Below, piece after piece: positions 51,364 to 62,576 of a stretch of DNA of 64,000 bases (position 1 is the first letter of the stretch; each line of letters opens with the position of its first letter). The notes beneath the pieces were generated by a model. The model was not told where the DNA came from. It worked only from the letters and a program-made list of their open reading frames with translations, and did not search any database. This DNA comes from Duganella aceris. GTDB taxonomy: Bacteria; Pseudomonadota; Gammaproteobacteria; Burkholderiales; Burkholderiaceae_D. The stretch covers positions 62,001 through 126,000 of the forward strand of contig NZ_JAADJT010000011.1 in the NCBI RefSeq assembly GCF_011090165.1. Direction: 5' to 3'. The translations under genes and the position numbers were made by a program.

Positions 51364-52444
51364 GCACGGCCTGGTTGCGCCGCTTTCGGCGTCAGATGGG
51401 CCTCGTACCAGCGCAGCGCTTGCCTGAGGCCGCGCCGCAGATCGTGCGTGGGCGCGTAGCCCAGCAGCCTTGTGGCCTTGCCGATGTCCGCCTGGGAGTG
51501 GCGCACGTCGCCGGCCCGGTAGTCGCCGTAATGCGGCTGGAAGTCGCGCAGGTGCGGGTGGCGCTCCACCAGCAGGCCGTGCAGCGTCAGATAAAGTTCG
51601 TTGAGGCTGGTCCGAGCGTTCAGCGCCACGTTGTAGACCTGATTGACGGCGGCGGGCTTGTCCACCAAGGCCGCCAACAGGTTGGCCTGCACCGCGTTGG
51701 CGACGTAGCAGAAGTCGCGGCTGCTTTCACCGTCGCCATGGATCACCAGTTGGCGGTGTTCGATCATCGCCGCGATCCACTGCGGAATGACGGCGGCGTA
51801 GGCTCCGGCCGGATCCTGGCGCGGCCCGAACACGTTGAAATAGCGCAGGCCGATGCTTTCGGTGCCGTAGCAGCGCGCATAGACGCCGGCGTACAGCTCG
51901 TCGACATACTTGGTCAGCGCGTACGGCGACAGCGCGTTGCCGATATGCTGCTCCTGCTTCGGCATGGCGGGGTGGTCGCCGTAGCTGGCGCTGGAGGCGG
52001 CGTACACCATGCGCCGCACGCCGGCCAGCCGCGCCGCGTCCAGCATGTTGAGGAAGCCGGCGATGTTGATGTCGTTGCACAGCAAGGGATCGTCGATCGA
52101 GCGCGCCACCGAACCCAGCGCCGCCTGGTGCAGCACGTAGTCGGCGCGGTCGCAGGCGGCGCGGCAGACCGACTGGTCGCGGATGTCGCCTTCGATCAGT
52201 TCGAAGCGCCGCCACGCGCTGGCATCCAGCTGCTCGCGCACCTGGTCCAGGTTGTGTCGGTAGCCGGTGAGGAAATTGTCGACGCCGACCACGCGCTGCC
52301 CCAGCTCCAGCAGCGATTGCAGCAGATTCGAACCGATGAAGCCGGCCACGCCGGTGACCACCCAGCGCGATTGCCCGCTTTCCAGGCGTTCGCGGACGGT
52401 CTGGTAGGCGCTGGTCGCGGGCGTGCCGTTGTCGTAGTCGCTCA

Positions 52445-52445
<1 letters not shown>
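51360..52445 (-). CDS. UDP-N-acetylhexosamine 4-epimerase (WbpP/TviC-type)
   Basis: 361 aa from MSDYDNGTPATS at 52445, overlapping the dehydrogenase stop by one base (TGATG). It is an extended SDR: NAD motif VTGVAGFIGSNLLQ, catalytic YALTK (about residues 171-179), and the WbpP/TviC-like SSRDFCYVANAVQANLLAA. With the adjacent UDP-HexNAc 6-dehydrogenase it should convert UDP-GlcNAc(A) into the galacto form for exopolysaccharide, as in Vi antigen synthesis. It is the last gene of this two-gene leftward operon. Confidence 0.88.
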
Positions 52446-53725
<1,280 letters not shown>

Positions 53726-53892
53726 TTGAGCACCTCGTGAGCCAGCGTTGAACATCTCCGCCGATTCTACGGTTGGCGTTCGCCATGCTGTTGAGATAAC
53801 ACAAACGCGCACCGCCACGCACTTTGCGGCCGATCAAGCGGCGCGGCGAAGAACCTCCCTACTCTAGTGAATCCCTTTGTCTGGAGATCGCC

Positions 53893-56643
53893 ATGTCGCC
53901 GACGCGCGTATTGCGGATGCTGCCGCTGCTGCTACTGCTGCCGCTGCTGTCCGGTTGCGGCCGCAGCTCCAGTGGCGAGGCCTTAATGACCCAGGCCGGG
54001 CAATATGCCGCCAAGGGTCAGACCAAGGCGGCCGTGATCCAGCTCAAGAACGTCTTGCAGCAGACGCCGAGCAATGGCCAGGCGCGCCTGCTGCTCGGCC
54101 AGTTGTACCTCGACGCCGGCGATGTGCTGTCGGCCGACAAGGAACTGCGGCGGGCGCTGGAACTGGGCGTCGATCGCGGCCGGGTCTTGCCGCTGCTCGG
54201 CAAGGCGCTGCTGTTGCAAGGTCAGCACCAGAAGCTGTTGGACAACATCCCGGCCGATGAGCGGCAGCCGCAGTTACAGGCCTTGCGCGCGCATGCGCTG
54301 CTGGGCCTGGGGCGCTCCGACGAGGGCCGTGCCGCCTTCGAGCGGATACTGAACCGTGATCCGGAACATCCGGCCGCGCTGCTGGGCCAGGCCCGCATCG
54401 CGTTATCGGAAGGCCGGCATGATGACGCCCTGGTGCTGATCCAGCGCGCGCTGGCTGGCCATCCAGACGATGTCGACGCGCTGCGCCTGAAAGGCGATCT
54501 GCTGCGGCTGCAAAGCAAAAACGCCGACGCGCTGCTGGCATACCGGCAAGTGCTCAAGCTGCACCCGACCCAGATGCAGGCCCATGTCGACATCGCTAGC
54601 CTGCACATCCAGGCTGGCAAGCTGGACGAGGCCAGGAAAGAACTGTCGATCGCACGCCAGGTATCGCCGAACAACCTGATGCTGATCTACACGCAATCGT
54701 TACTCGATTTCCGCGAGCGCAAGCTGGATGCGGCGCAGGACAATTTGCTGCTGGTGCTGCGCGCCGCGCCCGACCATCTGCCCAGCAATTTGCTGATGGG
54801 GGCGGTATTGCGCAGCAAGGGCTTGTACACGCAGGCGCAGCTGCACTTGCGGAAATTCCTGGAATCGAATCCCGGCCATGCCTACGCCAGCAAGTTGCTG
54901 GCCTCGGCGCTGGTCAATACCGGTGCCGGGGACCAGGCGCTGGCCCTGGTTCAGCCTTTGTTCGACGCCCATCGCGAGGATCTGGAAATGATGTCGCTGG
55001 CCGGCGAGATCCACCTGCGGCTGGGGCGATATCCGCAGGCCGCCGAATTCTTCGAACGCGCCAGCAAGCTCGCGCCGCAAGCGACCATGCTGCACGCGGC
55101 GCTGGCCATGAGCCACATCGGCATGGGCGACAACGAACGCGCCATCGCCGAGCTGGAACATGCGACCAGCCTCGACGTCAAATCGTCGCGCGCCGGGATG
55201 TTGCTGGTGTTGAGTCATTTGCGCGGCAAGCAATACGGCAAAGCGCTGGAGACGGTCAAACGCATGGAGGCGCAGCAGCAGCCGAATCCATTGGTGCAGA
55301 ATCTCAAAGGCGGCGTGTTGCTGATGAACCGCGACAACGCCGCCGCGCGCGCCAGCTTCGAGCGCGCGCTGGCGCTCGATCCGCTGTACCTGCCGGCGCT
55401 GGACAACCTGACCCAGATGGATCTGAAGGATCAAAAGCCGGAAGCCGCCAGACGCCGGCTGGAGGCGGCGCTGGCCCGGGACAACGGCAATACCGACATC
55501 ATGACGGCGTTGGCGAATCTGGCGTTGACACGCAAGCAGCCTGCGGTGGCGCGCACTTGGCTGGAGCGCGCGGCGCAGGAAAAACCGGACGAGTTGGCAC
55601 CGTCGATGCGACTGGCGAACTACTACGCGAGCAGCAACGAGCCGGCCAAGGCGCTGGCGCTGGCGCAGAAGCTCCAGGCCAGCAATCCCGACAGCCCTGA
55701 GGTGGTGGCGCTGGTGGCCACGCTACAGACGCGCAGCGGAAACGGCGACGCGGCGCTGGACAGCTGGTCCAGGCTGGCCGTGCTCCAGCCTGACGCCCCG
55801 GAGATCCAGCTGCGTATCGCCCAGGCGCGCCTCGCCGCGCATGATGACCAGGGCGCCATGCAAGCACTGGACAAGGCGCTTGCGCTGAAGCTTGACCATC
55901 CCCAGACGCAGGCGGCGCTGGTACGGATGCTGGTGGCGCAGCGGGCCTATGCGAAGGCGCGGCAAGCGGCGCGTGGCTTCCAGCAAGCCCGCGCCGACGC
56001 GCCGCTCGGATACAAGCTGGAAGCCGACGTGCTGATGGCGCAGCGACAGACCGAGCCGGCGCTGGTCCTGTATCAAAAGGCCTTCGACATGCAGCCGTCG
56101 GGCGGGTTGTTGATCCCGCTGCATGGCGCGCTGGTACAGGCCGGCAAGTCGCGCGAGGCTGGGAGCCGTATGCGGAAATGGCTGGATCTGCATCCGGACG
56201 ACCAGGTGACGCGGATCTACCACGCCAGCAGCCTGATGGCGGAGCAGGATTATTCCGCCAGCATGGCGCAGTTCGAACAGCTGCTGAAGCAGGCGCCGGA
56301 GCAAGTGATCGCACTGAATAATATGGCATGGCTATGCCAGCAGCGCAACGATCCGCGAGCGCTGGATTATGCCGAACGGGCCTACAGACTGGCGCCGGCC
56401 AGCGCGGCGGTGCTCGACACGCTAGGATGGATACTGGCCGAGCAAGGCAAGCTGCAACGTGCGCTGCCGCTGCTCAAACAGGCCGCCGCGCTATCGCCGG
56501 CCAATAGCGATATCCGCTACCACCTCGGCGTCGCGCTCGACAAGTCGGGCGACAAGCGCGGCGCTCGCGACCAATTGGAGCCGCTGCTGACGGCCAAGGA
56601 TTTCGGCAGACGCGACGCCGTCAAAGCCTTGCTGGCGCATTAG
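53893..56643 (+). CDS. prsT: PEP-CTERM system TPR-repeat lipoprotein
   Basis: 916 aa from MSPTRVLRML at 53893 (CTGGAGATC upstream). Lipoprotein signal LLLLLPLLSGC (Cys22), then more than twenty TPR units over the whole length (for example HPAALLGQARIALSEGRHDD, DNERAIAELEHATSLD). Length and order match PrsT (TIGR02917), found in bacteria with PEP-CTERM/exosortase systems next to the EPS genes. Proposed role: outer-membrane-anchored scaffold for export of EPS or PEP-CTERM proteins, not proven. Confidence 0.93.
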   Translation: MSPTRVLRMLPLLLLLPLLSGCGRSSSGEALMTQAGQYAAKGQTKAAVIQLKNVLQQTPSNGQARLLLGQLYLDAGDVLSADKELRRALELGVDRGRVLPLLGKALLLQGQHQKLLDNIPADERQPQLQALRAHALLGLGRSDEGRAAFERILNRDPEHPAALLGQARIALSEGRHDDALVLIQRALAGHPDDVDALRLKGDLLRLQSKNADALLAYRQVLKLHPTQMQAHVDIASLHIQAGKLDEARKELSIARQVSPNNLMLIYTQSLLDFRERKLDAAQDNLLLVLRAAPDHLPSNLLMGAVLRSKGLYTQAQLHLRKFLESNPGHAYASKLLASALVNTGAGDQALALVQPLFDAHREDLEMMSLAGEIHLRLGRYPQAAEFFERASKLAPQATMLHAALAMSHIGMGDNERAIAELEHATSLDVKSSRAGMLLVLSHLRGKQYGKALETVKRMEAQQQPNPLVQNLKGGVLLMNRDNAAARASFERALALDPLYLPALDNLTQMDLKDQKPEAARRRLEAALARDNGNTDIMTALANLALTRKQPAVARTWLERAAQEKPDELAPSMRLANYYASSNEPAKALALAQKLQASNPDSPEVVALVATLQTRSGNGDAALDSWSRLAVLQPDAPEIQLRIAQARLAAHDDQGAMQALDKALALKLDHPQTQAALVRMLVAQRAYAKARQAARGFQQARADAPLGYKLEADVLMAQRQTEPALVLYQKAFDMQPSGGLLIPLHGALVQAGKSREAGSRMRKWLDLHPDDQVTRIYHASSLMAEQDYSASMAQFEQLLKQAPEQVIALNNMAWLCQQRNDPRALDYAERAYRLAPASAAVLDTLGWILAEQGKLQRALPLLKQAAALSPANSDIRYHLGVALDKSGDKRGARDQLEPLLTAKDFGRRDAVKALLAH

Positions 56644-56652
56644 ACGGCCATC

Positions 56653-58668
56653 ATGCGGCACATGGCCTGGTCCCGCTTGCTGTCGCTACTGTTCTTCGCC
56701 GGCGCCGCGCTAGCGATCAGGGCCTATCCGATGCAAGGCAGCTGGCTGTCGGCGATCCTGGCGGGCTACACGGCGATGCTCTGGTGGCGACCGGTGTTGT
56801 GGCTATTCGCCATGCCCGCGCTGTTGCCGGCGCTGGATTTGGCGCCACTCACCGGATGGTTCTTCCTGGAGGAAATCGACTTGCTGCTACTGATAGGCGC
56901 AGGATTCGCCTACTGGCAGCTGGAACCCGCCGATCCCGACCTGCCGCGCTGGCCGCCGCTGTTCATCGCCGGCCTGTTGTTGCTGGCGGCCTGCTGCGCG
57001 ATCGGCTTATGGCGCGGCCTGCGCCCGCTGCCCGCGTTCGATGCCAATGCGATGAACAACTATCTGAGTCCTTACAACGCGCTGCGGATCGGCAAGGCGT
57101 GGCTCTGGAGCTTTATCCTTCTGCCGCCGTTGCGCCGCGCCGCCGGTGCGCAGTTGCAGGGCGTGCGCCGGTATCTGATCTCCGGCCTGCTGACCGGCCT
57201 GCTGCTGGTGGTGTGCGCGGCGATTCGCGAACGCTGGCAATTCCCCGGCCTGACGAATTTCTCCAGCGACTACCGCATCACCGCGCCCTTCTCCGCCATG
57301 CACACCGGCGGCGCGGCGCTGGACGGCTACCTGGCGCTGTGCTTTCCATTGTTAGCGGTCTATGTGTTCGGCAGGCCGGCAAGGCTGAAGGCGGCCGGCG
57401 CCCTCGCGCTGCTGGCGCTGACGCTGTATGCCGGACTATCCACGTTTTCGCGCGGACTGTATCTGGCCTTCGCGGTCGCCGTGCTGGTGCTGCTGTTCTG
57501 CGCCGTCGACATCCGGCGGTGCGGAAAGGCAGCCGCGTTCGCGCTGATCGCGACCGTCCCGCTTTTGGCGGCGGCAAATTGGGTGTTCGCTGTCGGCGGT
57601 TATCGCGGCTACGCCGCCGCATTGATGGTATCGGCCGTTGTCATATTGGCGGCCACCCCGCGCCGCCATGTCGCGGCAGCCTTGGCCACGATGCTGCTGC
57701 TGGCGTCGATCGCGCCGATCTACAACGGTTACTTCGTCAATCAACGCTTCAGCAGCAGCGGCGAGGACCTCGCCCGGCGCGTCCGGCATTGGCGCCAGAC
57801 GCTGTCCATGATGGACGAAGACGGCGCCACCGCAATGCTGGGCATGGGATTGGGGAAGTTCCCTGCTACGTACTACTGGCGCAACCATAGTCGCGAAGTA
57901 CCGCCCAGCTACCGCTATCTCGATGCCGGCAACAACCGCTATCTGCGGCTCGTCGCCGGCGATTATCCGGCGGGTTATGGCGAGCTGCTGCGGATACTGC
58001 AAAGCGTGGACTTGCGGCCGCGCCGGCAATACCTGCTGGGCGTGGACATCTGGAACAACGGACCTCCCGGCTTCTTGCGCATAAACTTGTGCGAGCGTCA
58101 GCTGCTTTACCCGCAAAACTGCCTGCAAATACCGATGCGCCAAGTCCCCCATGCGCCTTATTGGCAGCGCTATCAATTCCCCCTGAACTCGGGCGTGCTT
58201 GGCACCACCAGCCGCCCGGTATGGCTGGAGATAGCGGCCGAGGGCGTGGGCGCGGTGATCGATATCGACAACGTCAGCCTGAGCGGCGACAATCATGAGC
58301 TGCTGCGCAATGGCGGCTTTTCGGACGCCAATAATTACTGGTTCTTCAGCAGCGACCGCAATCACCTGCCCTGGCATATCAAGAACCTCGGTCTGAACCT
58401 GTATTTCGAAATGGGCGGAGCGGGCGTGCTGGCCTACGCGATGCTGTTGTTCAGCGTCTGCCTCTCCTTGTTAAGGCGCATTCAGGCGCGACGCGACCTG
58501 GCCGCCGCGGCGCTGCTGGCCTCGTTGGCGGCATTCCATACGGTTGGCCTGTTCGACAGCCTGATCGACGTGCCCCGCATCACCCTACTTTCCACGCTGC
58601 TGATGTGTGCCGCCGCGCTGCGCCCCGTGCAAACCGACGCAAGCCCCTCCGCGAGGCTCACGCCATGA
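56653..58668 (+). CDS. O-antigen ligase/polymerase-like membrane protein with an inserted beta-type domain
   Basis: The 671-aa protein has about ten hydrophobic segments in residues 1-370 and two near the C-terminus, the layout of Wzy/WaaL proteins. A large soluble loop (about 410-580) contains REVPPSYRYLD...NRYLRLVAGDYPAG, later ELLRNGGFSDANNYWFFSSD and HLPWHIKN. The LLRNGGFSD...W pattern resembles the start of carbohydrate-binding-type jelly rolls. Function: polymerisation or transfer of EPS repeat units (inference). The start may be ATG 56653 or 56662. Its stop overlaps the next gene (ATGA). Confidence 0.78.
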   Translation: MRHMAWSRLLSLLFFAGAALAIRAYPMQGSWLSAILAGYTAMLWWRPVLWLFAMPALLPALDLAPLTGWFFLEEIDLLLLIGAGFAYWQLEPADPDLPRWPPLFIAGLLLLAACCAIGLWRGLRPLPAFDANAMNNYLSPYNALRIGKAWLWSFILLPPLRRAAGAQLQGVRRYLISGLLTGLLLVVCAAIRERWQFPGLTNFSSDYRITAPFSAMHTGGAALDGYLALCFPLLAVYVFGRPARLKAAGALALLALTLYAGLSTFSRGLYLAFAVAVLVLLFCAVDIRRCGKAAAFALIATVPLLAAANWVFAVGGYRGYAAALMVSAVVILAATPRRHVAAALATMLLLASIAPIYNGYFVNQRFSSSGEDLARRVRHWRQTLSMMDEDGATAMLGMGLGKFPATYYWRNHSREVPPSYRYLDAGNNRYLRLVAGDYPAGYGELLRILQSVDLRPRRQYLLGVDIWNNGPPGFLRINLCERQLLYPQNCLQIPMRQVPHAPYWQRYQFPLNSGVLGTTSRPVWLEIAAEGVGAVIDIDNVSLSGDNHELLRNGGFSDANNYWFFSSDRNHLPWHIKNLGLNLYFEMGGAGVLAYAMLLFSVCLSLLRRIQARRDLAAAALLASLAAFHTVGLFDSLIDVPRITLLSTLLMCAAALRPVQTDASPSARLTP

Positions 58669-59399
58669 AAATTCTGTGCTGCCTGCTCCTGTCGCTGGGG
58701 CTGTCAAACCCTGCCGCCGCCGATGACCTGGTGCGCGCCATCGAACGCATCAAGCCATCTGTGGTCGGCATCGGCAGCTTTCAGACTTTGCGCACACCGG
58801 CGCTGTCGTTTGTTGCCACCGGCTTCGTCGTTGCCGACGGCCTGACGGTCGTGACGGCCGCCCATGTCGTCACCGACCTATTGGCGAACGGACCCCCCAC
58901 GTCATTGGGCGTGCTGGTGCGCGCCGACGAAGCGGCACAGTTCCGCTCCGCCACCGTGGTCGCGTTGGACAAGGAGCACGACCTGGCGCGGCTGCGCATC
59001 AAGGGCACGCCGCTGCCGGCGCTACGCCTGGGCGACTCCAGCAAGGTCCGGGAGGGCCAGTCGCTGGCCTTTATGGGCTTCCCGCTTGGCATGGTGCTCG
59101 GGCTGCACCACGCCACTCACCGTTGCATCGTATCGGCGATCACACCGTTGGCGCTGCCGACCACCAGCGCTCGCAAGTTGGACGGCAAGCTGCTGAACCA
59201 GCTGCAAAAGCCGGACTACGCTGTGTTTCAACTTGACGGCACGGCATATCCGGGCAGCAGCGGCAGCCCCCTGTTCGATCCGTTGACGGGCGAAGTGATC
59301 GGCGTGGTCAACATGGTGTTCGTCAAGGGCATCAAGGAGGCGGCCATCGCCGCGCCCAGCGGCATCACCTATGCGATCCCAGCCAACTTTATCAACTGA
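58665..59399 (+). CDS. Secreted trypsin-like serine protease in the EPS locus
   Basis: 244 aa starting in an ATGA overlap with the polymerase-like gene. Signal peptide to about residue 19 (...NPAAA). Catalytic triad: His67 (TAAHVV), Asp106 (KEHDLARL) and Ser199 (PGSSGSPLF). It resembles the protease domain of DegP/HtrA proteins (S1C) but has no PDZ domain. Strict coupling to the EPS polymerase gene suggests a role in surface assembly, for example processing PEP-CTERM proteins (speculative). It ends 4 bp from the convergent acyltransferase gene. Confidence 0.87.
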   Translation: MKILCCLLLSLGLSNPAAADDLVRAIERIKPSVVGIGSFQTLRTPALSFVATGFVVADGLTVVTAAHVVTDLLANGPPTSLGVLVRADEAAQFRSATVVALDKEHDLARLRIKGTPLPALRLGDSSKVREGQSLAFMGFPLGMVLGLHHATHRCIVSAITPLALPTTSARKLDGKLLNQLQKPDYAVFQLDGTAYPGSSGSPLFDPLTGEVIGVVNMVFVKGIKEAAIAAPSGITYAIPANFIN

Positions 59400-59403
59400 A
59401 CGC

Positions 59404-60156
59404 TCACGTCTTGCCCGCGATCAGGCGTCCGGTGATACCGGGTTCATCCCGCATTGGAAAAAAAAAGGGATAGAAGGAGCGTTCCGTGGTCGGTTGCTCC
59501 ATCAAGCCGCCGAATTGACGAATTTGCTTCCCCATGTACTCCAGTTCCAGGCGCAGCAGCACGGCCGGCGCATCCACGCGGGTGCACGCACGCTCGCCGC
59601 CGAAATCCTGGAAGCCCAGCATGCGTTTGTAGAACATCACATGGCGTGGATTGACCTCGATCACGTAATCGGTATAACCGTGAATGTTGCGGGCGTAGAT
59701 GTAGGAGATATGAATCATCGCCGCGAACACCCGCTTGGATACCCCTTTGTCGATCGCCAATCGCGACGGCTCGCACAACCGTCTTCCGGCCTCGCGCAGT
59801 TCGTCCAGCTTGTCCCTGAAATTCTCATCAGCAGGCAGACCGACCTCGCTGCTGTCCAGGCACAGCGACATCGTGCCCACGGTATCACCGCCGGTCTCGG
59901 CGAACAGGGTGATTTTATTCGGCGCATGTATGGCGTTCGGATCGACCGAATAGCCGCGCCACCCATACATTTTCTTCAGCAGCAGGCTGGCCGCCTCCCG
60001 CTTGCCCTGCGAATTCGCCATACGAATATGGAAGATCTGCTGGTCGATGGGGTGGTCCAGTGCAGGTTCATTTTTGCCTTCGGCGACCACAAGGTCGCGC
60101 AGGCCTGTACTGGCTTCAAATGAAACTATCGCATCGTCATATTGCACGGTTGGCAT
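59404..60156 (-). CDS. PEP-CTERM/exosortase-associated acyltransferase (FeeM-like N-acyl amino acid synthase)
   Basis: The 250-aa protein has a GNAT/autoinducer-synthase-like fold: FHIRMANSQGKREAASLLLKKMYGWRGY, TMSLCLDSSEVGLPADENF, EAGRRLCEPSRLAIDKGVSKRVFAAMIHISYIYARNIHGYTDYVIEVNPRHVMFYKRMLGF. This matches the exosortase-associated acyltransferase family (TIGR03694) related to FeeM, which couples acyl-ACP to amino acids. A lipid or signal product is likely. It lies inside the EPS locus but on the opposite strand from its neighbour genes. Confidence 0.88.
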   Translation of the reverse strand: MPTVQYDDAIVSFEASTGLRDLVVAEGKNEPALDHPIDQQIFHIRMANSQGKREAASLLLKKMYGWRGYSVDPNAIHAPNKITLFAETGGDTVGTMSLCLDSSEVGLPADENFRDKLDELREAGRRLCEPSRLAIDKGVSKRVFAAMIHISYIYARNIHGYTDYVIEVNPRHVMFYKRMLGFQDFGGERACTRVDAPAVLLRLELEYMGKQIRQFGGLMEQPTTERSFYPFFFPMRDEPGITGRLIAGKT

Positions 60157-60279
60157 CCATTCAGGTCTGTCGGCCAGCCACCGGCGTGGGGCAACTGGGG
60201 CTCATGAATTCAGACCCGCCGTTCAGCTTGAAAGTTCCGTGAATTTGGAAATATTTTTCTATCGTTGCACGCCTGCGAT

Positions 60280-60885
60280 TTAAAACCACCCTTCCGGTAT
60301 CACCAGCACGTCGCCGGGAAGCACTGTGACGTTGGCCGAGATATCGCCCTTGCGCAACAGGTCTTGCAATCGCAGCGGTAAGGTCTGGCGCTGTCCGTTG
60401 ACGGTGCGGATGATCGTCGCCTTGTTGCCGGATGCAAAGTCGGTGATGCCGCCGACGGCGATCATCACATCCATCACCGACATGCCCTGCCGGTACGCCA
60501 GCGCCTGCGGCCGCGCGGCCTCGCCGATGACCCGGATCTGCTGCGAGTAAGGGCCGACGAAACTGGTCACGATGACGGTGACCATCGGCTGCTGGATGTA
60601 TTTTTCCAGCGCCTTTTCGATGTCGCGCGCCAGCTGGGTTGAGGTCTTGCCGGCCGCCTGCAGGTCCTCCACCAGCGGCGTGGTGATCTTGCCGTCGGGC
60701 CGCACCGGCACGCTTAGCGACACTTCCGGATTGCGCCAGACGTTGATGTTGACGATGTCGCCGGCGCCGATCTGGTAATCGGACTGCGGCGGCTCCGGCT
60801 CGGGCGGACCAAGCGACACGCGACCGGCGCACGCGGCCAGCATCAGCAACATCGCCAGCACGGTAAAACGCATGAATTGATCCAT
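60280..60885 (-). CDS. Polysaccharide export protein (XrtA/PEP-CTERM type, Wza-like)
   Basis: 201 aa from MDQFMRFTVLAML at 60885; a second ATG at 60873 is possible. Lipoprotein signal LLMLAACAG (Cys19). The Wza-type Poly_export domain (YQIGAGDIVNINVWRNPEVSLSVPVRPDGKITTPLVEDLQAAGKTSTQLARDIEKAL) is followed by a SLBB-like segment (IRVIGEAARPQALAYRQGMSVMDVMIAVGGITDFASGN). It forms the outer-membrane exit of EPS. Divergent from the chain-length gene over 155 bp. Confidence 0.92.
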   Translation of the reverse strand: MDQFMRFTVLAMLLMLAACAGRVSLGPPEPEPPQSDYQIGAGDIVNINVWRNPEVSLSVPVRPDGKITTPLVEDLQAAGKTSTQLARDIEKALEKYIQQPMVTVIVTSFVGPYSQQIRVIGEAARPQALAYRQGMSVMDVMIAVGGITDFASGNKATIIRTVNGQRQTLPLRLQDLLRKGDISANVTVLPGDVLVIPEGWF

Positions 60886-61040
60886 GATGCATCTCGCTTG
60901 AATGGGCAGATCTCCATGATTGAGAAAAGCCGTCCGCCCTTGCTTGATCTGCCTCAATGCCCGCCCAGTTAAGAAAAATTTGAATGAGGCCAGCCATATA
61001 ATTCGCACACCACCACTGCCCGGTCCTTGGAGATAGCCGA

Positions 61041-62567
61041 ATGGAGGAATTAATCAGCCAGCTGATCTCGAGCCTGAAAGGGATATGGAAATATCGCTGG
61101 CACGCCGTCTCCGTCATGTGGGTCGTGGCGATCGCGGGCTGGATCAAGGTGGCGCTGCTGCCGGACGATTACCAGACCACGGCGCGCGTGTTCGTCGATA
61201 CGCAGAGCATCCTCAAGCCGCTGTTGGCCGGCATGACCAGCGTGCCCAACGTCGATCAGCAAGTGTCGATCATGAGCCGCACCTTGCTAAGCCGGCCGAA
61301 CATCGAGCGCGTCATGCGGATGGTCGACATCGACATCAACTCCAGGACCCCGCGCGAACAACAGCAGCAGCTGGAGGAATTGATGAACAAGATCCGCATC
61401 GGCGGCACCAGCCAGTACGACATCTACACCATTTCGTATAGCAACCCCAATCCGCGCCTGGTGCGCGACGTGGTGCAATCGCTGCTGACCATTTTCGTCG
61501 AGGGCAGCTTCAAGGGGAAAAGCGGAGAGACGCGCAAAGCGGTCCAATTCATCGACGACCAAATCAAGGCCTATGAGAGCAAGCTGGTCGCGGCGGAAAA
61601 CAGCCTGATGGAATTCAAACAGAAGAACAACGGACTGTTGCCCCGCCAGGGCATCGACTACAGCAGCCAGCTGGCACAGTCGTCCGACCTGCTCAACACC
61701 GCCAGGCTGGAACTGATCGAGGCCGAGCAGGCGCGCAAGGCGATCAGCAGCCAGATCAGCGGCGACGAACCCATCGTCGACGCCGCGATGAATCCGGCGT
61801 CCATCGACAATCCGGAAATCGATGCCCGCATCAATGCGCTGAACAAAAACCTCGACGTGCTGCGCATGCAGTACACCGAACTGCACCCGGACATCGTCGC
61901 CGCCAAGCGCTTGGTGGCGCAGCTGGAGGCGCGCAAGATCGAGGAAAGCAAGCTCAAACCCGCCGGCGATCCGGGCAAGAACTACAGCCCCATGCTGCAA
62001 CAGTTGAAAGTGGCGCAGACCGAGGCCGACGCCCGCGTTGCGTCGATCACCGCGCGGGTGCAGGAATACACGATACGCCACCAGCGCCTGCTGGCGCAGG
62101 CCAACGCGGTGCCGGAGGTGGAGTCGGCGCTGGCTCAGCTCAACCGCGACTACATGATCAACAAGGACAACTACGAAAAGCTGATCGGTCGGCGCGAGGC
62201 CGCCAAGCTATCCGGCGACCTGAGTTCAACCACCGACATGATGACCTTCAAGATCATCGACCCGCCGATGGTGCCGGTCAGCCCGACCGGCCCCAATCGC
62301 GTGCTGCTGTATTCGCTGGTGATGGGCGGCGCGCTGCTGTGCGGCGTGGCGGCAGCGCTGCTGGTCAGCCAGGTCCGCCCGACCTTCCTCAGTCCCGCCG
62401 AATTGCGCGAGCGGACCGGCCTGGTGGTGCTGGGCACGGTGTCCATGAACTGGACCGACGCGCAAAAGATCCGTCGCCGGCGCGGGCAGTATGCCTTCGG
62501 CGCCGCCTTGGGCTGTCTGTTCACGGCCTACGGCGCCGTGCTGGCCTTGAACCTGTTGCGCTACTAG
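61041..62567 (+). CDS. Polysaccharide chain-length determinant (XrtA/PEP-CTERM type, Wzz-like)
   Basis: The 508-aa protein has an N-terminal membrane segment (HAVSVMWVVAIAGWIKVALLP), a long periplasmic coiled-coil region (RKAVQFIDDQIKAYESKLVAAENSLMEFKQKN) and a second membrane segment near residue 420 (VLLYSLVMGGALLCGVAAALLVS). The C-terminus has a third hydrophobic stretch but no kinase domain; that is encoded separately next. It controls EPS length and links the export protein to the kinase. Confidence 0.92.
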   Translation: MEELISQLISSLKGIWKYRWHAVSVMWVVAIAGWIKVALLPDDYQTTARVFVDTQSILKPLLAGMTSVPNVDQQVSIMSRTLLSRPNIERVMRMVDIDINSRTPREQQQQLEELMNKIRIGGTSQYDIYTISYSNPNPRLVRDVVQSLLTIFVEGSFKGKSGETRKAVQFIDDQIKAYESKLVAAENSLMEFKQKNNGLLPRQGIDYSSQLAQSSDLLNTARLELIEAEQARKAISSQISGDEPIVDAAMNPASIDNPEIDARINALNKNLDVLRMQYTELHPDIVAAKRLVAQLEARKIEESKLKPAGDPGKNYSPMLQQLKVAQTEADARVASITARVQEYTIRHQRLLAQANAVPEVESALAQLNRDYMINKDNYEKLIGRREAAKLSGDLSSTTDMMTFKIIDPPMVPVSPTGPNRVLLYSLVMGGALLCGVAAALLVSQVRPTFLSPAELRERTGLVVLGTVSMNWTDAQKIRRRRGQYAFGAALGCLFTAYGAVLALNLLRY

Positions 62568-62576
62568 GGGCGTTTG

